Source: JALHTG01 sp964653695
Lineage (GTDB): Archaea; Thermoproteota; Bathyarchaeia; 40CM-2-53-6; JALHTG01
Reading direction: 5' to 3'
Length of the DNA: 30,511 nucleotides
Assembly (NCBI GenBank): GCA_964653695.1
Contig: CAZZFQ010000010.1
Coordinates: forward strand, 1-30,511
In this document: one piece after another, positions 22,952 to 30,511 of the stretch
Layout of the letters: the number at the start of each line of letters is the position of its first letter
Position numbering within the stretch: the first letter of the stretch is position 1
Translations under genes and position numbers: made by a program
Notes under the pieces: model-generated
What the model was told of the DNA's origin: nothing
Seen by the model: only the letters and a program-made list of their open reading frames with translations
The model's database searches: none

Positions 22952-23011
22952 TCGCCTAGACGTTCAGGTTTGATTGGTTCCCTAAAAGTCTTGTCTGCTC
23001 AAACGTAGCCT

Positions 23012-23030
23012 CTGAGAGCCTTTATCTCAG
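23012..23030 (-). terminator. Hairpin downstream of glyA
   Basis: CTGAGA (23012-23017) and TCTCAG (23025-23030) form a 6-bp stem around a 7-base loop in the 130-base gap between the glyA stop and the secG gene, both on the minus strand. A shorter CAGG/CCTG hairpin lies just before it, near 23032-23042. No long T tract follows, so the terminator call is tentative. Confidence 0.3.
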
Positions 23031-23081
23031 GCAGGGAGCCTGGCCCTCAGAATACTATACCTTTCCTGGACTATTAGACTC

Positions 23082-24401
23082 CTACCGAACCCTGATGTAT
23101 TCGTAGGCGTCACGCATGGTGTCGAAGGCGAAATGGATCTTCTGGAAGCTTCTGCGGAACTCTACGACATCTTCTCTAACCTTTTCTGGAGGCTCCCCTT
23201 TGACAACCACCCGAGACATAAGCTCAGCGATTTCTCTCATCTCACTTTCTCTCATTCCGAGCCGAGTACACTCTAAGGTGCCGCATCTGATTCCACCTGG
23301 CGCCTCAAAATGCCGACCGAATTTCAGATCGTAAGGTAGCAGGTTTCTGTTCAGGACCATGTTTGCCTGCTCAAGTTTCTTCTCGATCGTTCTTCCGTCG
23401 CCGTGGCTTGTGATATCCATTATGAGCACATGCGACTGGCTGAACCCTTTCTTCTCACCTAGAACCTTGAACCCTCTCTCAAAGAGCGCTTGACCGAGAG
23501 CCTTCGTGTTCCTGACGATTTGTTCAGCATATTGCTTTCCGAAAGCCAGCATCTCCGCGAATGCGACCGCTTTGGCTGCAACGCTGTGAAGGTGGTGATT
23601 GCTTACGCAGCCGGGAAACGTCGCCCTCTTGATCTTGTCCGCGAATCTCTCCCATGAGATGACTATGCCTCCCTGCGGTCCAGGCAAAGTCTTGTGCGTG
23701 CTTGCTGTAACGACATCTGCGCCCTCTCTGAGTGGGTCTTGGAATTGTCCTCCAGCGATGAGGCCACTGACATGAGCGGAGTCGTAGCATACCGTGGCGC
23801 CAACGTTGTGGAACGTCTCTGTAAGTTCTTTGACGGGATGAGGAAAAGGAAACACTGAGGCGCCGAACATAGCGATCTTTGGTGGGTTACCCTCCTCCTT
23901 AGCCATTCTCTCAACCTTAGTCCGAGTCTTGTCAACATCGATGTTCATCTCATCGACGTTGAATGGGAAATACTCCACCTTCAGACCTCGAACGGCTCCA
24001 GCAGTCCCTCCCAGCTCCAGCTTACCTGTGCTTATGTGACCTCCGTTCGGTATCGCAAGCGACATCATCCTATCGCCAGGACTCGCAAAGGCACTGTAGA
24101 CCGCAAGGTTGGCGCAGACCCCTGAAACCGGACGCACGTCAGTAAACTCGGCTCGGAAGAGCTTCTTGGCTAGGTCTATGCATAGAAGCTCGACTTGGTC
24201 AATGTAGATACAGCCTGCATATACGCGCTCGCCTGGCCAGCCTTCAGCATAGCGGTTTCCGAAATCGCTCATCAGAGCTTCTCGGACTGCGGCACTGGGG
24301 ACGTTCTCACTCGCAATAAGTGGTATGCTCTCAGAGAACCATTTGTGATGTTGCTCCAAGAGCTGGAAGACTCTGTCATAGGCGTCTTTCGGACTGGACA
24401 T
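23082..24401 (-). CDS. glyA: Serine hydroxymethyltransferase
   Basis: A 439-residue PLP enzyme interconverting serine and glycine with a tetrahydrofolate- or tetrahydromethanopterin-type C1 carrier. Landmarks: PLIASENVPS, FGNRYAEGWPGERVYAG, the PLP-contacting D207 and H210 in CYDSAHVSGL, the Schiff-base lysine K237 in TASTHKTLPGPQGG, and the C-terminal domain with GGIRCGTLECTRLGM. The length and the ERVYAGCIYIDQVE segment fit the archaeal branch. The ATG at 24401 has no clear ribosome-binding site; a minus-strand ATTAAAG near 24436-24445 would start the mRNA about 13 bases upstream. It appears monocistronic and supplies C1 units for biosynthesis. Confidence 0.95.
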   Translation of the reverse strand: MSSPKDAYDRVFQLLEQHHKWFSESIPLIASENVPSAAVREALMSDFGNRYAEGWPGERVYAGCIYIDQVELLCIDLAKKLFRAEFTDVRPVSGVCANLAVYSAFASPGDRMMSLAIPNGGHISTGKLELGGTAGAVRGLKVEYFPFNVDEMNIDVDKTRTKVERMAKEEGNPPKIAMFGASVFPFPHPVKELTETFHNVGATVCYDSAHVSGLIAGGQFQDPLREGADVVTASTHKTLPGPQGGIVISWERFADKIKRATFPGCVSNHHLHSVAAKAVAFAEMLAFGKQYAEQIVRNTKALGQALFERGFKVLGEKKGFSQSHVLIMDITSHGDGRTIEKKLEQANMVLNRNLLPYDLKFGRHFEAPGGIRCGTLECTRLGMRESEMREIAELMSRVVVKGEPPEKVREDVVEFRRSFQKIHFAFDTMRDAYEYIRVR

Positions 24402-24568
24402 GTTAGATCAATTGGAGGAACTGAATATACATCAGTCTTTAATGTCTTTTGAGCGACAGGCTGTCTCTTTAGTCGATGTTGAACATGAATAGAGTCCATG
24501 TAGAGCAATCGTTTTGTGTCGAGGGATTCTGTAATGGTTAGGATAGGGTTCACTAGTCGTCGAGGACT

Positions 24569-25657
24569 ATGCACTCTGACCCAAATGTGGTGTCGTCAGT
24601 ATTGAAGTGGAAGTCTCTGTTGAAGGCTGATCCAACCGGCTGGCTCCTAGAGGAGAGCAACCCTTCAGTTAGATATCTCACTCTCAGAGACATTCTTGAA
24701 TATCCTGAGAGCGATCCCGATGTTGCTAGATCGAAGGAAGCCATCGCATATTCAAGAATCGTCACGAAGATCTTTCAGAAGCAAAGTAAACTCGGAACTT
24801 GGGAATCTCCAACGAACCTTTACACTCCCAAATACAAGTCGACGTACTGGCAGATCATGATTCTTGGGGTTCTTGGCATGAGCAAAGACGATCCAAGGGT
24901 GAAAAAGGCATGTGACGTGATTCTTCGTTATCAGCTGAAGGAAGGCGGATTTTCCTCGCATGCGGCCGGTAGAGCCAACGAGGAGTATCGTGACCTCAAG
25001 CGTAAGGGAGAGGCGCTAGGCGATCGTAAGAACTGGATGGCCGAGAAGACAAGAGAACATGAGTATTCCTGTCTTACAGGAAATGTCGTCAGCGCTCTTT
25101 TGAGGTTGGGCTATACGCATAATGTGCAGATCGAACGGGCTCTAAGCTGGCTAGTGTCAATCCAGAATAGAGATGGGGGATGGTTATGTCCCTACTGGAA
25201 GGCGCACATCAGGGATGTGCACAGCTGTTTCTACGGGACTATTTGTGCGCTCGAAGCCTTCTCGGAAGCTAAGAGGTTATCTGGCGCCATAAGGAAAGCA
25301 GCCGAGCGAGGAGCGGAATTCCTATTGATGCACCGGCTATTCAAAGCTGACCATCACAACTTCCGAATCATCAATCGCAATTGGCTCAAGCTGTCATTTC
25401 CCAGTTTCCACGGCTATGACGTATTGAGGGGTCTTCTCGTCATAGGAAAGCTTGGCTACGGCGGTGACGAAAGGTGCAACGACGCCCTATCCATTCTATT
25501 AGCCAAGCAGAATGCTCGTGGCCGTTGGATTCTTGAAAGCACGCCGACTGGCAGAATGCATGCAAGCTTGGAGACGAAAAGGAAAGAAAGCAAGTGGATG
25601 ACTCTGAACGCTTTTAGAGCCTTGAAATGGATTTACTCAACTCGCCAAGAAGACTAG
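24569..25657 (+). CDS. Alpha/alpha-toroid (terpenoid cyclase/prenyltransferase-like) protein
   Basis: A 362-residue protein made of helical repeats of the kind seen in prenyltransferase beta subunits and squalene-cyclase-like proteins. Repeat signatures are DPTGWLLEESNPSVRYLTLRD at the N-terminus, LGTWESP near 76, YQLKEGGFSSH near 126, IQNRDGGWLCPYW near 198 and KQNARGRWILE near 318. No DxDD protonation motif of cyclases is visible. His and Cys residues in RDVHSCFYGT and MHRLFKADHHN could bind a metal, but the zinc-binding pattern of prenyltransferases is not clear. I do not assign a reaction; proteins of this type in archaea and Chloroflexi have been given misleading names in databases. It is transcribed alone and converges with lplA, 27 bases apart. 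Confidence 0.7.
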   Translation: MHSDPNVVSSVLKWKSLLKADPTGWLLEESNPSVRYLTLRDILEYPESDPDVARSKEAIAYSRIVTKIFQKQSKLGTWESPTNLYTPKYKSTYWQIMILGVLGMSKDDPRVKKACDVILRYQLKEGGFSSHAAGRANEEYRDLKRKGEALGDRKNWMAEKTREHEYSCLTGNVVSALLRLGYTHNVQIERALSWLVSIQNRDGGWLCPYWKAHIRDVHSCFYGTICALEAFSEAKRLSGAIRKAAERGAEFLLMHRLFKADHHNFRIINRNWLKLSFPSFHGYDVLRGLLVIGKLGYGGDERCNDALSILLAKQNARGRWILESTPTGRMHASLETKRKESKWMTLNAFRALKWIYSTRQED

Positions 25658-25684
25658 ATCGATTGACTCTATACCTAGGACTGT

Positions 25685-26464
25685 TTATCGCTTGAAGTTC
25701 CATTCATACGTTGCGTATTTTCTCAGGCGAAGCTCTGAGGCCTGTGTCAGTTCGGAAGGAGAAAGAGCTTGCTCGGGAAGTTTCGTATTGAACGCTTTCT
25801 CGAACGCCAGTATCAAATTGTTTTCCAGTTCCTCAAAAGATAGAGCCTTTCCAAGGAGACATCTCATGGTCGTGACCTTTGAGGCCAGTTTCTCAAGAGG
25901 CATGTGGGCTGTCGGCAACCCCATCTTCAATACTTTGGTCATTGTTTTTAGGTTCGAGTCTAGGAGAAGCGTTCCATGTTGAAGGAACGCGTTCTTTCGA
26001 CGTGTCTGGGCGCTACCTGAGATCTTCCTACCGTTGACTGTTACGTTGGGACACTGCTGTCCTTTATCATCGAAGCTCAACTGTGCTTTGAGGCCAAGAT
26101 TTCTACACATAGTGACGATTCCTTGACAGAGGTAACGATACGAGGAGATAACATCGGAAGGAACAGTGTCAATGCGTGCGGTGATGCTGTACGTCAATTC
26201 TCCGTTGGAGTCATGGTATACTGCTCCTCCGGCTGTTGGTCTCCGGACGACATCGACATGCAAAGTCTTGCAGGCCTCGACTTCGACCTCTTTCTCGACT
26301 TGCTGCGAAAATCCAATGGAGACTGCTGAAGGCTTCCATCGATAGAACCTGACGGTGTTCGGAGCAGCTCCTTCAACTACGGAGTTAAGGATGGCTTCGT
26401 CTACCGCCATGTTTGTGAAGGCATCATTGAACCCTGTTCTGATGAGTCTCCATTGATCAGCCAT
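25685..26464 (-). CDS. Lipoate-protein ligase A / octanoyltransferase family protein
   Basis: A 259-residue member of the biotin/lipoate ligase fold. It has the lipoyl-binding loop RRPTAGGAVYHD and the catalytic-lysine segment VNGRKISGSAQTRRKNAF, followed by LQHGTLLLD. It ends after the large domain, without the C-terminal accessory domain of E. coli LplA, so it is either a split ligase that needs a separate small subunit (none here) or an octanoyltransferase of the LipM kind. The ATG at 26464 overlaps the radical SAM stop by 8 bases, so translation is coupled; an in-frame GTG at 26473 is also possible. The coupling to a LipS-like radical SAM gene points to making lipoyl groups on the carrier protein rather than only salvage. 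Confidence 0.85.
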   Translation of the reverse strand: MADQWRLIRTGFNDAFTNMAVDEAILNSVVEGAAPNTVRFYRWKPSAVSIGFSQQVEKEVEVEACKTLHVDVVRRPTAGGAVYHDSNGELTYSITARIDTVPSDVISSYRYLCQGIVTMCRNLGLKAQLSFDDKGQQCPNVTVNGRKISGSAQTRRKNAFLQHGTLLLDSNLKTMTKVLKMGLPTAHMPLEKLASKVTTMRCLLGKALSFEELENNLILAFEKAFNTKLPEQALSPSELTQASELRLRKYATYEWNFKR

Positions 26465-27506
26465 GGTAGGCACGTTCTAGGGTTCGCTCAGCTTCCTCGA
26501 TCTCCGAAAGCGTTAGAGGCCTCGGGAAGTTGTATATCGGGCCACTTGGTCTCTCGTTATAGAAGGGTCTGTTACAGTCTGGGCAACCTGATGTTTGGAA
26601 AGGGGAACCTGATCTAATCACCTGAAACAGCTCTTCTCTTGGGATCCCAAAATCTACAAGTGCCCCTGACTCATCGAACCTCATCTCCCCGACCCTAACA
26701 AGTCTGTTGACCAACAGAAAACGCGCCGTCTGAACAACCCTATATCGCAGGAGCGATGGCGGAGGATTCTTCTCCAATCTGGTTCCCGCAATAGGAGTGA
26801 AGGCAAACAGAGCTGGACATATACCCTGATCGACCATTTCCTGAATGAACCCTAGCATGTCGCGATCTGTTTCGCCGAGTCCAACGATCACATGCGTCGT
26901 CACCTGGCCAAGTCCGAATACTGAGACTGCTTGGCGAAGTGCGCCCATATGGCTCTGCCATGTGTATGGCCCCCCAGCAACAGGACCCTTGACCATGCTG
27001 AACAGTCTTGGAGTGGCAGCATCCACCGGAATACTGATTCGATCAACCCCTGCATGGTGAAGCTTGTGTAATGTGTCGAGGTCTACTGGCTGGCAGGAAA
27101 CGGACATGTCGATGCTTATCCTCGAAAGGACTTCACAAACGATCGCCAGAATGTCGTCAGTCCAACCAGGGTAATTCATTGCTTGGATGCATACCCTCCT
27201 TACGCGGTTCCTCTTCTTCGCTAGACTTTCAAGGACTTCATCTAGGCGAAACGGTGGCCAGCTAACCCTTGAGAGGAGGTCGGCTCTACTGCGACTCGTC
27301 TTGGCCAGAGAGCAGAAGAGGCAGTTGGCTAGGCACCTTCCCGGATGATGGGTGAGCAGATATGCAGTGGTTGGCCTTACGTCCAAAATGCCATCTGTGA
27401 GTCCAAGCGTAAGTGCTGAAGCAGTAGAAACCCGAACGAACTTGTCTCGTTCTGTGGCTGTGAGATGCTGCACGTTTGTGGGTAGTCTCCTCAGATCCAG
27501 AGCCAC
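26457..27506 (-). CDS. Radical SAM protein, probable LipS-type lipoyl synthase subunit
   Basis: A 349-residue radical SAM enzyme. The SAM cluster motif is C58, C62, C65 (CLANCLFC, CX3CX2C), followed by the usual barrel strands VCIQAMNYPG, RISIPVD and THVIVGLGET. Near the C-terminus C308 and C311 (SGCPDCNRPFYNERPSG) could hold an auxiliary Fe-S cluster with another cysteine. Resemblance to biotin-synthase-like enzymes and translational overlap with the lipoate ligase point to the two-component lipoyl synthase LipS1/LipS2 known from Thermococcus, in which two such proteins each insert one sulfur. Only one of the pair is in this window, and I cannot say which. The GTG start at 27506 lacks a strong ribosome-binding site. 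A 90-base divergent promoter separates it from the QueG-like gene. Confidence 0.8.
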   Translation of the reverse strand: MALDLRRLPTNVQHLTATERDKFVRVSTASALTLGLTDGILDVRPTTAYLLTHHPGRCLANCLFCSLAKTSRSRADLLSRVSWPPFRLDEVLESLAKKRNRVRRVCIQAMNYPGWTDDILAIVCEVLSRISIDMSVSCQPVDLDTLHKLHHAGVDRISIPVDAATPRLFSMVKGPVAGGPYTWQSHMGALRQAVSVFGLGQVTTHVIVGLGETDRDMLGFIQEMVDQGICPALFAFTPIAGTRLEKNPPPSLLRYRVVQTARFLLVNRLVRVGEMRFDESGALVDFGIPREELFQVIRSGSPFQTSGCPDCNRPFYNERPSGPIYNFPRPLTLSEIEEAERTLERAYHG

Positions 27507-27558
27507 TTTCTGATAGCGATCGACCCTTTGACTCTTGGCTACACTCGGCCAGCCGACT

Positions 27559-27567
27559 CTTATTTAG
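27559..27567 (+). promoter_or_regulatory. TATA-like element in divergent promoter
   Basis: CTTATTTAG lies about 30 bases before the TTG start of the QueG-like gene, predicting transcription near 27589 and an almost leaderless mRNA. Its complement, AATAAGAG, could also serve the radical SAM gene on the other strand, with a leader of about 27 bases. Confidence 0.4.
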
Positions 27568-27596
27568 TCTCCGCTGAGACTGTATAGGCGAAAAAC

Positions 27597-28334
27597 TTGA
27601 GAGAAGAGAAGCTCGTTAGACCGCGCCGAGCAACGCCGACACAGGTTGAAAGGCTTGCGAAAGATCTAGGAGCAGACCTGTTAGGCGTGGCTGATCTAAC
27701 GCGCTTCAAGCCATACAGCGGTGTGGACAATTCGTTGCTTACTTTTCCGTTCGGGATCTCGCTCGGAGTTAGGCTTTCCAATTCGATAATTAGTCGCATT
27801 ACCGTGGCTGATCCAACGCCTGAATACGCTCACCATTACAAGGCAGTCAACGCGCTTCTAGATGACATCGCCTTGAGAATCGTCAATCGCATACAGGCAC
27901 AAGGATATGCCGCCCTACCGATAGCAGCATCTCATGTCACAAACCGCGAACTGCACCAGGGAGCCATATCTCATAAGGCGGTTGCCGCCCTCGCAGGACT
28001 CGGATGGATTGGAAAGAGCCAGCTATTGGTCAACCCGAAACTCGGACCCAGACTTCGTCTGGCCTCAATCCTGACAACAATTCCATCAACACCGGGAATC
28101 CCGCTTGAGAACAGATGTGGGGAATGTGACGTCTGCATCAGAGCTTGTCCTACCCATGCAATCAAGTCGGCCGGGATCATTAGGGAAAGATGGGTTCGGG
28201 AAGAGGTCTTCGACCCGAATCTCTGCCATCAGCGTCTAACCAAGTTCAGAGACGATCCGCGATACGGGGCAAGCGTATGCGGCATTTGCGTCAAAGTCTG
28301 CCCTATCGGCGTCAGGAAAGCCGGAGAGAGATAG
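27597..28334 (+). CDS. QueG-like double-cluster iron-sulfur protein
   Basis: A 245-residue protein with the epoxyqueuosine-reductase-type core: ISHKAVAALAGLGWIGKS followed by LLVNPKLGPRLRLASILT, then two [4Fe-4S] motifs, C174/C177/C180/C184 (CGECDVCIRACP) and C210/C228/C231/C235 (SVCGICVKVCPIG). The family uses cobalamin next to the clusters for reductive chemistry. This protein is short: it lacks the C-terminal helical-repeat part of bacterial QueG and probably has a different substrate, since archaea make archaeosine rather than queuosine from preQ0. The start is a TTG at 27597. It converges with the mutase gene, 11 bases apart. I leave the reaction open. Confidence 0.75.
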   Translation: MREEKLVRPRRATPTQVERLAKDLGADLLGVADLTRFKPYSGVDNSLLTFPFGISLGVRLSNSIISRITVADPTPEYAHHYKAVNALLDDIALRIVNRIQAQGYAALPIAASHVTNRELHQGAISHKAVAALAGLGWIGKSQLLVNPKLGPRLRLASILTTIPSTPGIPLENRCGECDVCIRACPTHAIKSAGIIRERWVREEVFDPNLCHQRLTKFRDDPRYGASVCGICVKVCPIGVRKAGER

Positions 28335-28345
28335 TTCCTCGATTC

Positions 28346-29707
28346 CTATCCAGTCTTGGTTGCCTTCTCTGCCAACGCCGTACACTTGTCAACTAGTTTC
28401 TTCAAGCTATTTTCCGATCTAGCTTCACAGTAGACGCGGATCTTCGGCTCTGTTCCTGATGGTCTGAGAAGAACATAGCTGCCGTCCTCATAGTTGACCC
28501 GTATTCCGTCATAGGTCCAAACATCCCTGACTTGTTTCTCTGTAGTGAGCCTGGCCTTGATGTATTCCATGGCCTTCTGTTTGACATGGTCCGGGCATGG
28601 AAGCGCTAGCCTTCTCTGGGGATAGTCAGATATGTCTTCGAGTAGACTCGAGAGCGTACATCTCTCCTCAGAGAGCTGGCTTACAAGTCTACAAGCGGCG
28701 TAGATGCCATCTCCCCAATATCCCCAGTGAACGTCGACTATTTTCCAGGGTTCACAGCAGAGCAGCGGGATATCTCCGCCTGAGACAAGAGCCTCATGCG
28801 TCTTGCCCAGCCTCGTCCTCTCGACGCGCCCACTGTGTCTCTTGGCCACTTCATCTATACGCGGAGAGGTGTCAACAGATGTCACGATCTTACCTGGCCC
28901 GTATCTTTGAAGCAGGATCTTCGCAAAGAAGGCGAGGAGCCTATCATTTGTCACGTACCGACCATTTTCGTCTAGCACGGATAATCGATCAGCGTCAGAG
29001 TCATGTGCCACGCCTAGATCTGCTCTCAACTCCAAAACTAGCCTAGACGTATCGCTTAATGTCTCAGGTGTCGGCTCTGGGGGCCTGCTAGGAAACGTTC
29101 CATTGATGTTGGCATTGATCGTGGTTACCTTACATCCAAGTCTGGAGAGCAGCTTAGGCGTAACATTTGATCCTGCCCCGTTCCCACAGTCGACAACGAC
29201 ATGGATCGGTCGCTCCACTGGTTTGATGTTGGACAGAACTGCTCTCACATAGCGGTCTGCGACATCTTGGTGAGCTGTGGTGGATCCTACTTTGTCCCAA
29301 GGGACCATTCGATAGGAGTTCATGAGAACGAGCTCCTCAAGGGCTGCTTCCTCGTCGCCCGTGTATTCTCGCCCGTCATGATCGTAGCATTTCAGCCCGT
29401 TGTCGGTTGGAGGGTTATGCGACCCCGTTATCATTATGCCTGCGTTCAGCTTGTTCTCTCTTGTTCCAAACGCAAACACAGGAGTCGGAACCATCCCAAA
29501 TTGAACAGCCCTACAGCCACCTGCCATCAAGCCAGAAGAGACTGCACATCTCAAATAGGGAGAGGAGGTCCTGGCGTCATGGGCTACTGCAACGCTTCCA
29601 TGATTCTTGAGCGACGTAGCAACGGCAAGTCCCAGCTTCATTGCCAACTCAGGTGATACTCGGTTTATGTCACCGCGTATACCTGATGTCCCGAAGAGTT
29701 TGGGCAA
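28346..29707 (-). CDS. Phosphohexomutase-family enzyme (GlmM-like; possible phosphopentomutase)
   Basis: A 453-residue alpha-D-phosphohexomutase. Visible landmarks: LFGTSGIRGD near the N-terminus, catalytic phosphoserine S96 in TGSHNPP, the Mg loop DSDADR (D236, D238, D240) and the phosphate-binding RPSGTEPKIR (415-424). The sugar-specificity loop reads CCEPWKIVDVHWGYWGDG (317-334), unlike the GGE-SG or GEESGH types of glucosamine and mannose enzymes, though E319 is retained. Annotation tools would call it GlmM or phosphomannomutase. The gene follows a nucleoside phosphorylase by 10 bases, TTG at 29707 behind GGGAGG, so they are co-transcribed. That suggests a phosphopentomutase, as known for a homologue in Thermococcus kodakarensis, which converts ribose-1-phosphate to ribose-5-phosphate. 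Both roles remain possible. Confidence 0.85.
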   Translation of the reverse strand: MPKLFGTSGIRGDINRVSPELAMKLGLAVATSLKNHGSVAVAHDARTSSPYLRCAVSSGLMAGGCRAVQFGMVPTPVFAFGTRENKLNAGIMITGSHNPPTDNGLKCYDHDGREYTGDEEAALEELVLMNSYRMVPWDKVGSTTAHQDVADRYVRAVLSNIKPVERPIHVVVDCGNGAGSNVTPKLLSRLGCKVTTINANINGTFPSRPPEPTPETLSDTSRLVLELRADLGVAHDSDADRLSVLDENGRYVTNDRLLAFFAKILLQRYGPGKIVTSVDTSPRIDEVAKRHSGRVERTRLGKTHEALVSGGDIPLLCCEPWKIVDVHWGYWGDGIYAACRLVSQLSEERCTLSSLLEDISDYPQRRLALPCPDHVKQKAMEYIKARLTTEKQVRDVWTYDGIRVNYEDGSYVLLRPSGTEPKIRVYCEARSENSLKKLVDKCTALAEKATKTG

Positions 29708-29717
29708 CAGTCCTCCC

Positions 29718-30503
29718 TTAGAAGCTGAGGCTAGGATACCAGTACCGTTTTTCTTTTCCGTCTCGATCCCTATCCCATCTGCTCAGGATTCGAACTGCCT
29801 CCACGGCTGTTCTGCAGGCTTCATCCTCGCCTGCGATGCGGAATTCGTCTGTGATCCTGTTCGCGTAGACGGCGCAGACGCAACCGGCCCTGAGACCGTA
29901 GATTCCGGAGAGCGTGAAGATCGTTGCCGCCTCCATCTCGAAGGACAGAACCCGGACGGAGGCAAGAGAGCTGACTATCTTCTCACTCTGCGCAGGCAAG
30001 TAATGGTGAAAACCAGGTCTACCTTGGCCAACGTAGAAGCTATCTGCAGACGCAGTGTAACCCAAATGGTATCGGAAGCCAAGCTTTTCAGCAGCCTCGA
30101 TAAGTGCCAGAGTCGCATCATAGCTCGGCACGGCTGGATACTCAAGCCCCACATATTGCCTACTGGTTCCGTCTAGCCGAACGGCACCGGCTGCGATGGC
30201 CAAATCTCCAGGCTTGACTTCTCGACGAAGCGCACCACATGATCCCACCCTGATGAAGGTGTCCGCTCCAATCGCGGCAAGCTCCTCCAAAGCTATAGCG
30301 GTCGCAGGGCCGCCTATACCAGTTGAGCAAGCTGAAACCTTCACTCCATCAATACTTCCCGACCAAACACGGTACTCGCGATGCGTCGAGACCTCTTTGG
30401 CTGAGTCCCACAGCTGGCCAACCTTAGGCACGCGGTCAGGATCGCCGGGCAGGAACACATACCTGCCGATGTCGCCGGGCTGACAGCGGATATGGTATTG
30501 CAT
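29718..30503 (-). CDS. Nucleoside phosphorylase, uridine phosphorylase type
   Basis: A 261-residue PNP_UDP_1-family enzyme that cleaves nucleosides with phosphate to base and pentose-1-phosphate. The phosphate-binding set is present: FLPGDPDRVPKV near the N-terminus, the Arg in STHREYRVWSG, and STGIGGPATAIALEEL. The ribose/base region has RVGSCGAL and the SFEMEAATIF segment with the conserved Glu-Met-Glu. The overall pattern is closest to uridine phosphorylases, though archaeal enzymes of this group often accept purine nucleosides as well. The ATG start at 30503 is eight bases from the window edge, so its promoter is not visible. It is followed after 10 bases by a phosphohexomutase-family gene, its likely pathway partner. 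Confidence 0.9.
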   Translation of the reverse strand: MQYHIRCQPGDIGRYVFLPGDPDRVPKVGQLWDSAKEVSTHREYRVWSGSIDGVKVSACSTGIGGPATAIALEELAAIGADTFIRVGSCGALRREVKPGDLAIAAGAVRLDGTSRQYVGLEYPAVPSYDATLALIEAAEKLGFRYHLGYTASADSFYVGQGRPGFHHYLPAQSEKIVSSLASVRVLSFEMEAATIFTLSGIYGLRAGCVCAVYANRITDEFRIAGEDEACRTAVEAVRILSRWDRDRDGKEKRYWYPSLSF

Positions 30504-30511
30504 ACCTCTGC

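Noticed and set aside
29607..30176. 189-residue open frame on the plus strand
   Set aside because: It runs antisense through the mutase start and the nucleoside phosphorylase, has no domain pattern, and both minus-strand genes are well supported.
1..30511. CRISPR arrays, insertion sequences, prophage or toxin-antitoxin modules
   Set aside because: No regularly spaced repeats, transposase, integrase or paired small toxin genes were seen on either strand.

Overview
The window reads as a chromosome segment from an archaeon, most likely a mesophilic-to-moderate member of the TACK lineages (Bathyarchaeia-like is my best guess, made from gene content only). The archaeal signs are Alba, Sec61-beta, a multi-OB replication protein A, ZPR1, Lhr helicase, archaeal serine hydroxymethyltransferase, ferredoxin-dependent 2-oxoacid oxidoreductases, many TTG/GTG starts with TATA-like boxes about 25 nt upstream of leaderless or short-leader genes, and a tRNA-Leu with an encoded CCA and a small D-loop intron inside a bulge-helix-bulge fold.

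Layout. 1-3.2 kb: a D-aminoacylase-type amidohydrolase, a membrane zinc-ribbon protein and a DUF1028 protein, followed by the intron-containing tRNA-Leu(CAG). 3.4-5 kb: a glutaredoxin and a ferredoxin:thioredoxin reductase catalytic subunit fused to a rubredoxin domain, then a cysteine-rich DUF3795 protein. 5.2-12.9 kb: a nucleic-acid island with an SbcD/Mre11-related phosphoesterase, a SWIM zinc-finger protein, a 37-residue membrane protein, a full Lhr helicase, a secreted jelly-roll membrane protein and a five-OB RPA. 12.9-20.9 kb: a ketoacid and redox island with iorAB, an iron-sulfur flavoprotein, a class III aminotransferase or racemase, alba and the porC-D-A-B cluster. 21-24.4 kb: ZPR1, an MBL/beta-CASP nuclease, Sec61-beta and glyA. 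24.5-30.5 kb: an alpha/alpha-toroid protein, a lipoyl-type ligase or transferase next to a LipS-like radical SAM protein, a QueG-like iron-sulfur protein, and a nucleoside phosphorylase followed by a phosphohexomutase-family enzyme.

How it fits together. The aminotransferase, iorAB and porCDAB describe peptide or amino-acid fermentation: amino acids are deaminated or racemised to 2-oxoacids, which are oxidised with CoA, passing electrons to ferredoxin. The FTR-rubredoxin/glutaredoxin pair and the Isf-type flavoprotein would draw on the same low-potential electrons. The nucleoside phosphorylase and its mutase partner look like a nucleoside-salvage pair. No CRISPR array, insertion sequence, prophage or defence module was seen; the region looks like core chromosome with several unusual details: the D-loop intron, an ACG-initiated or mis-sequenced alba, IorA without its ferredoxin domain, and the mutase with an altered sugar loop.
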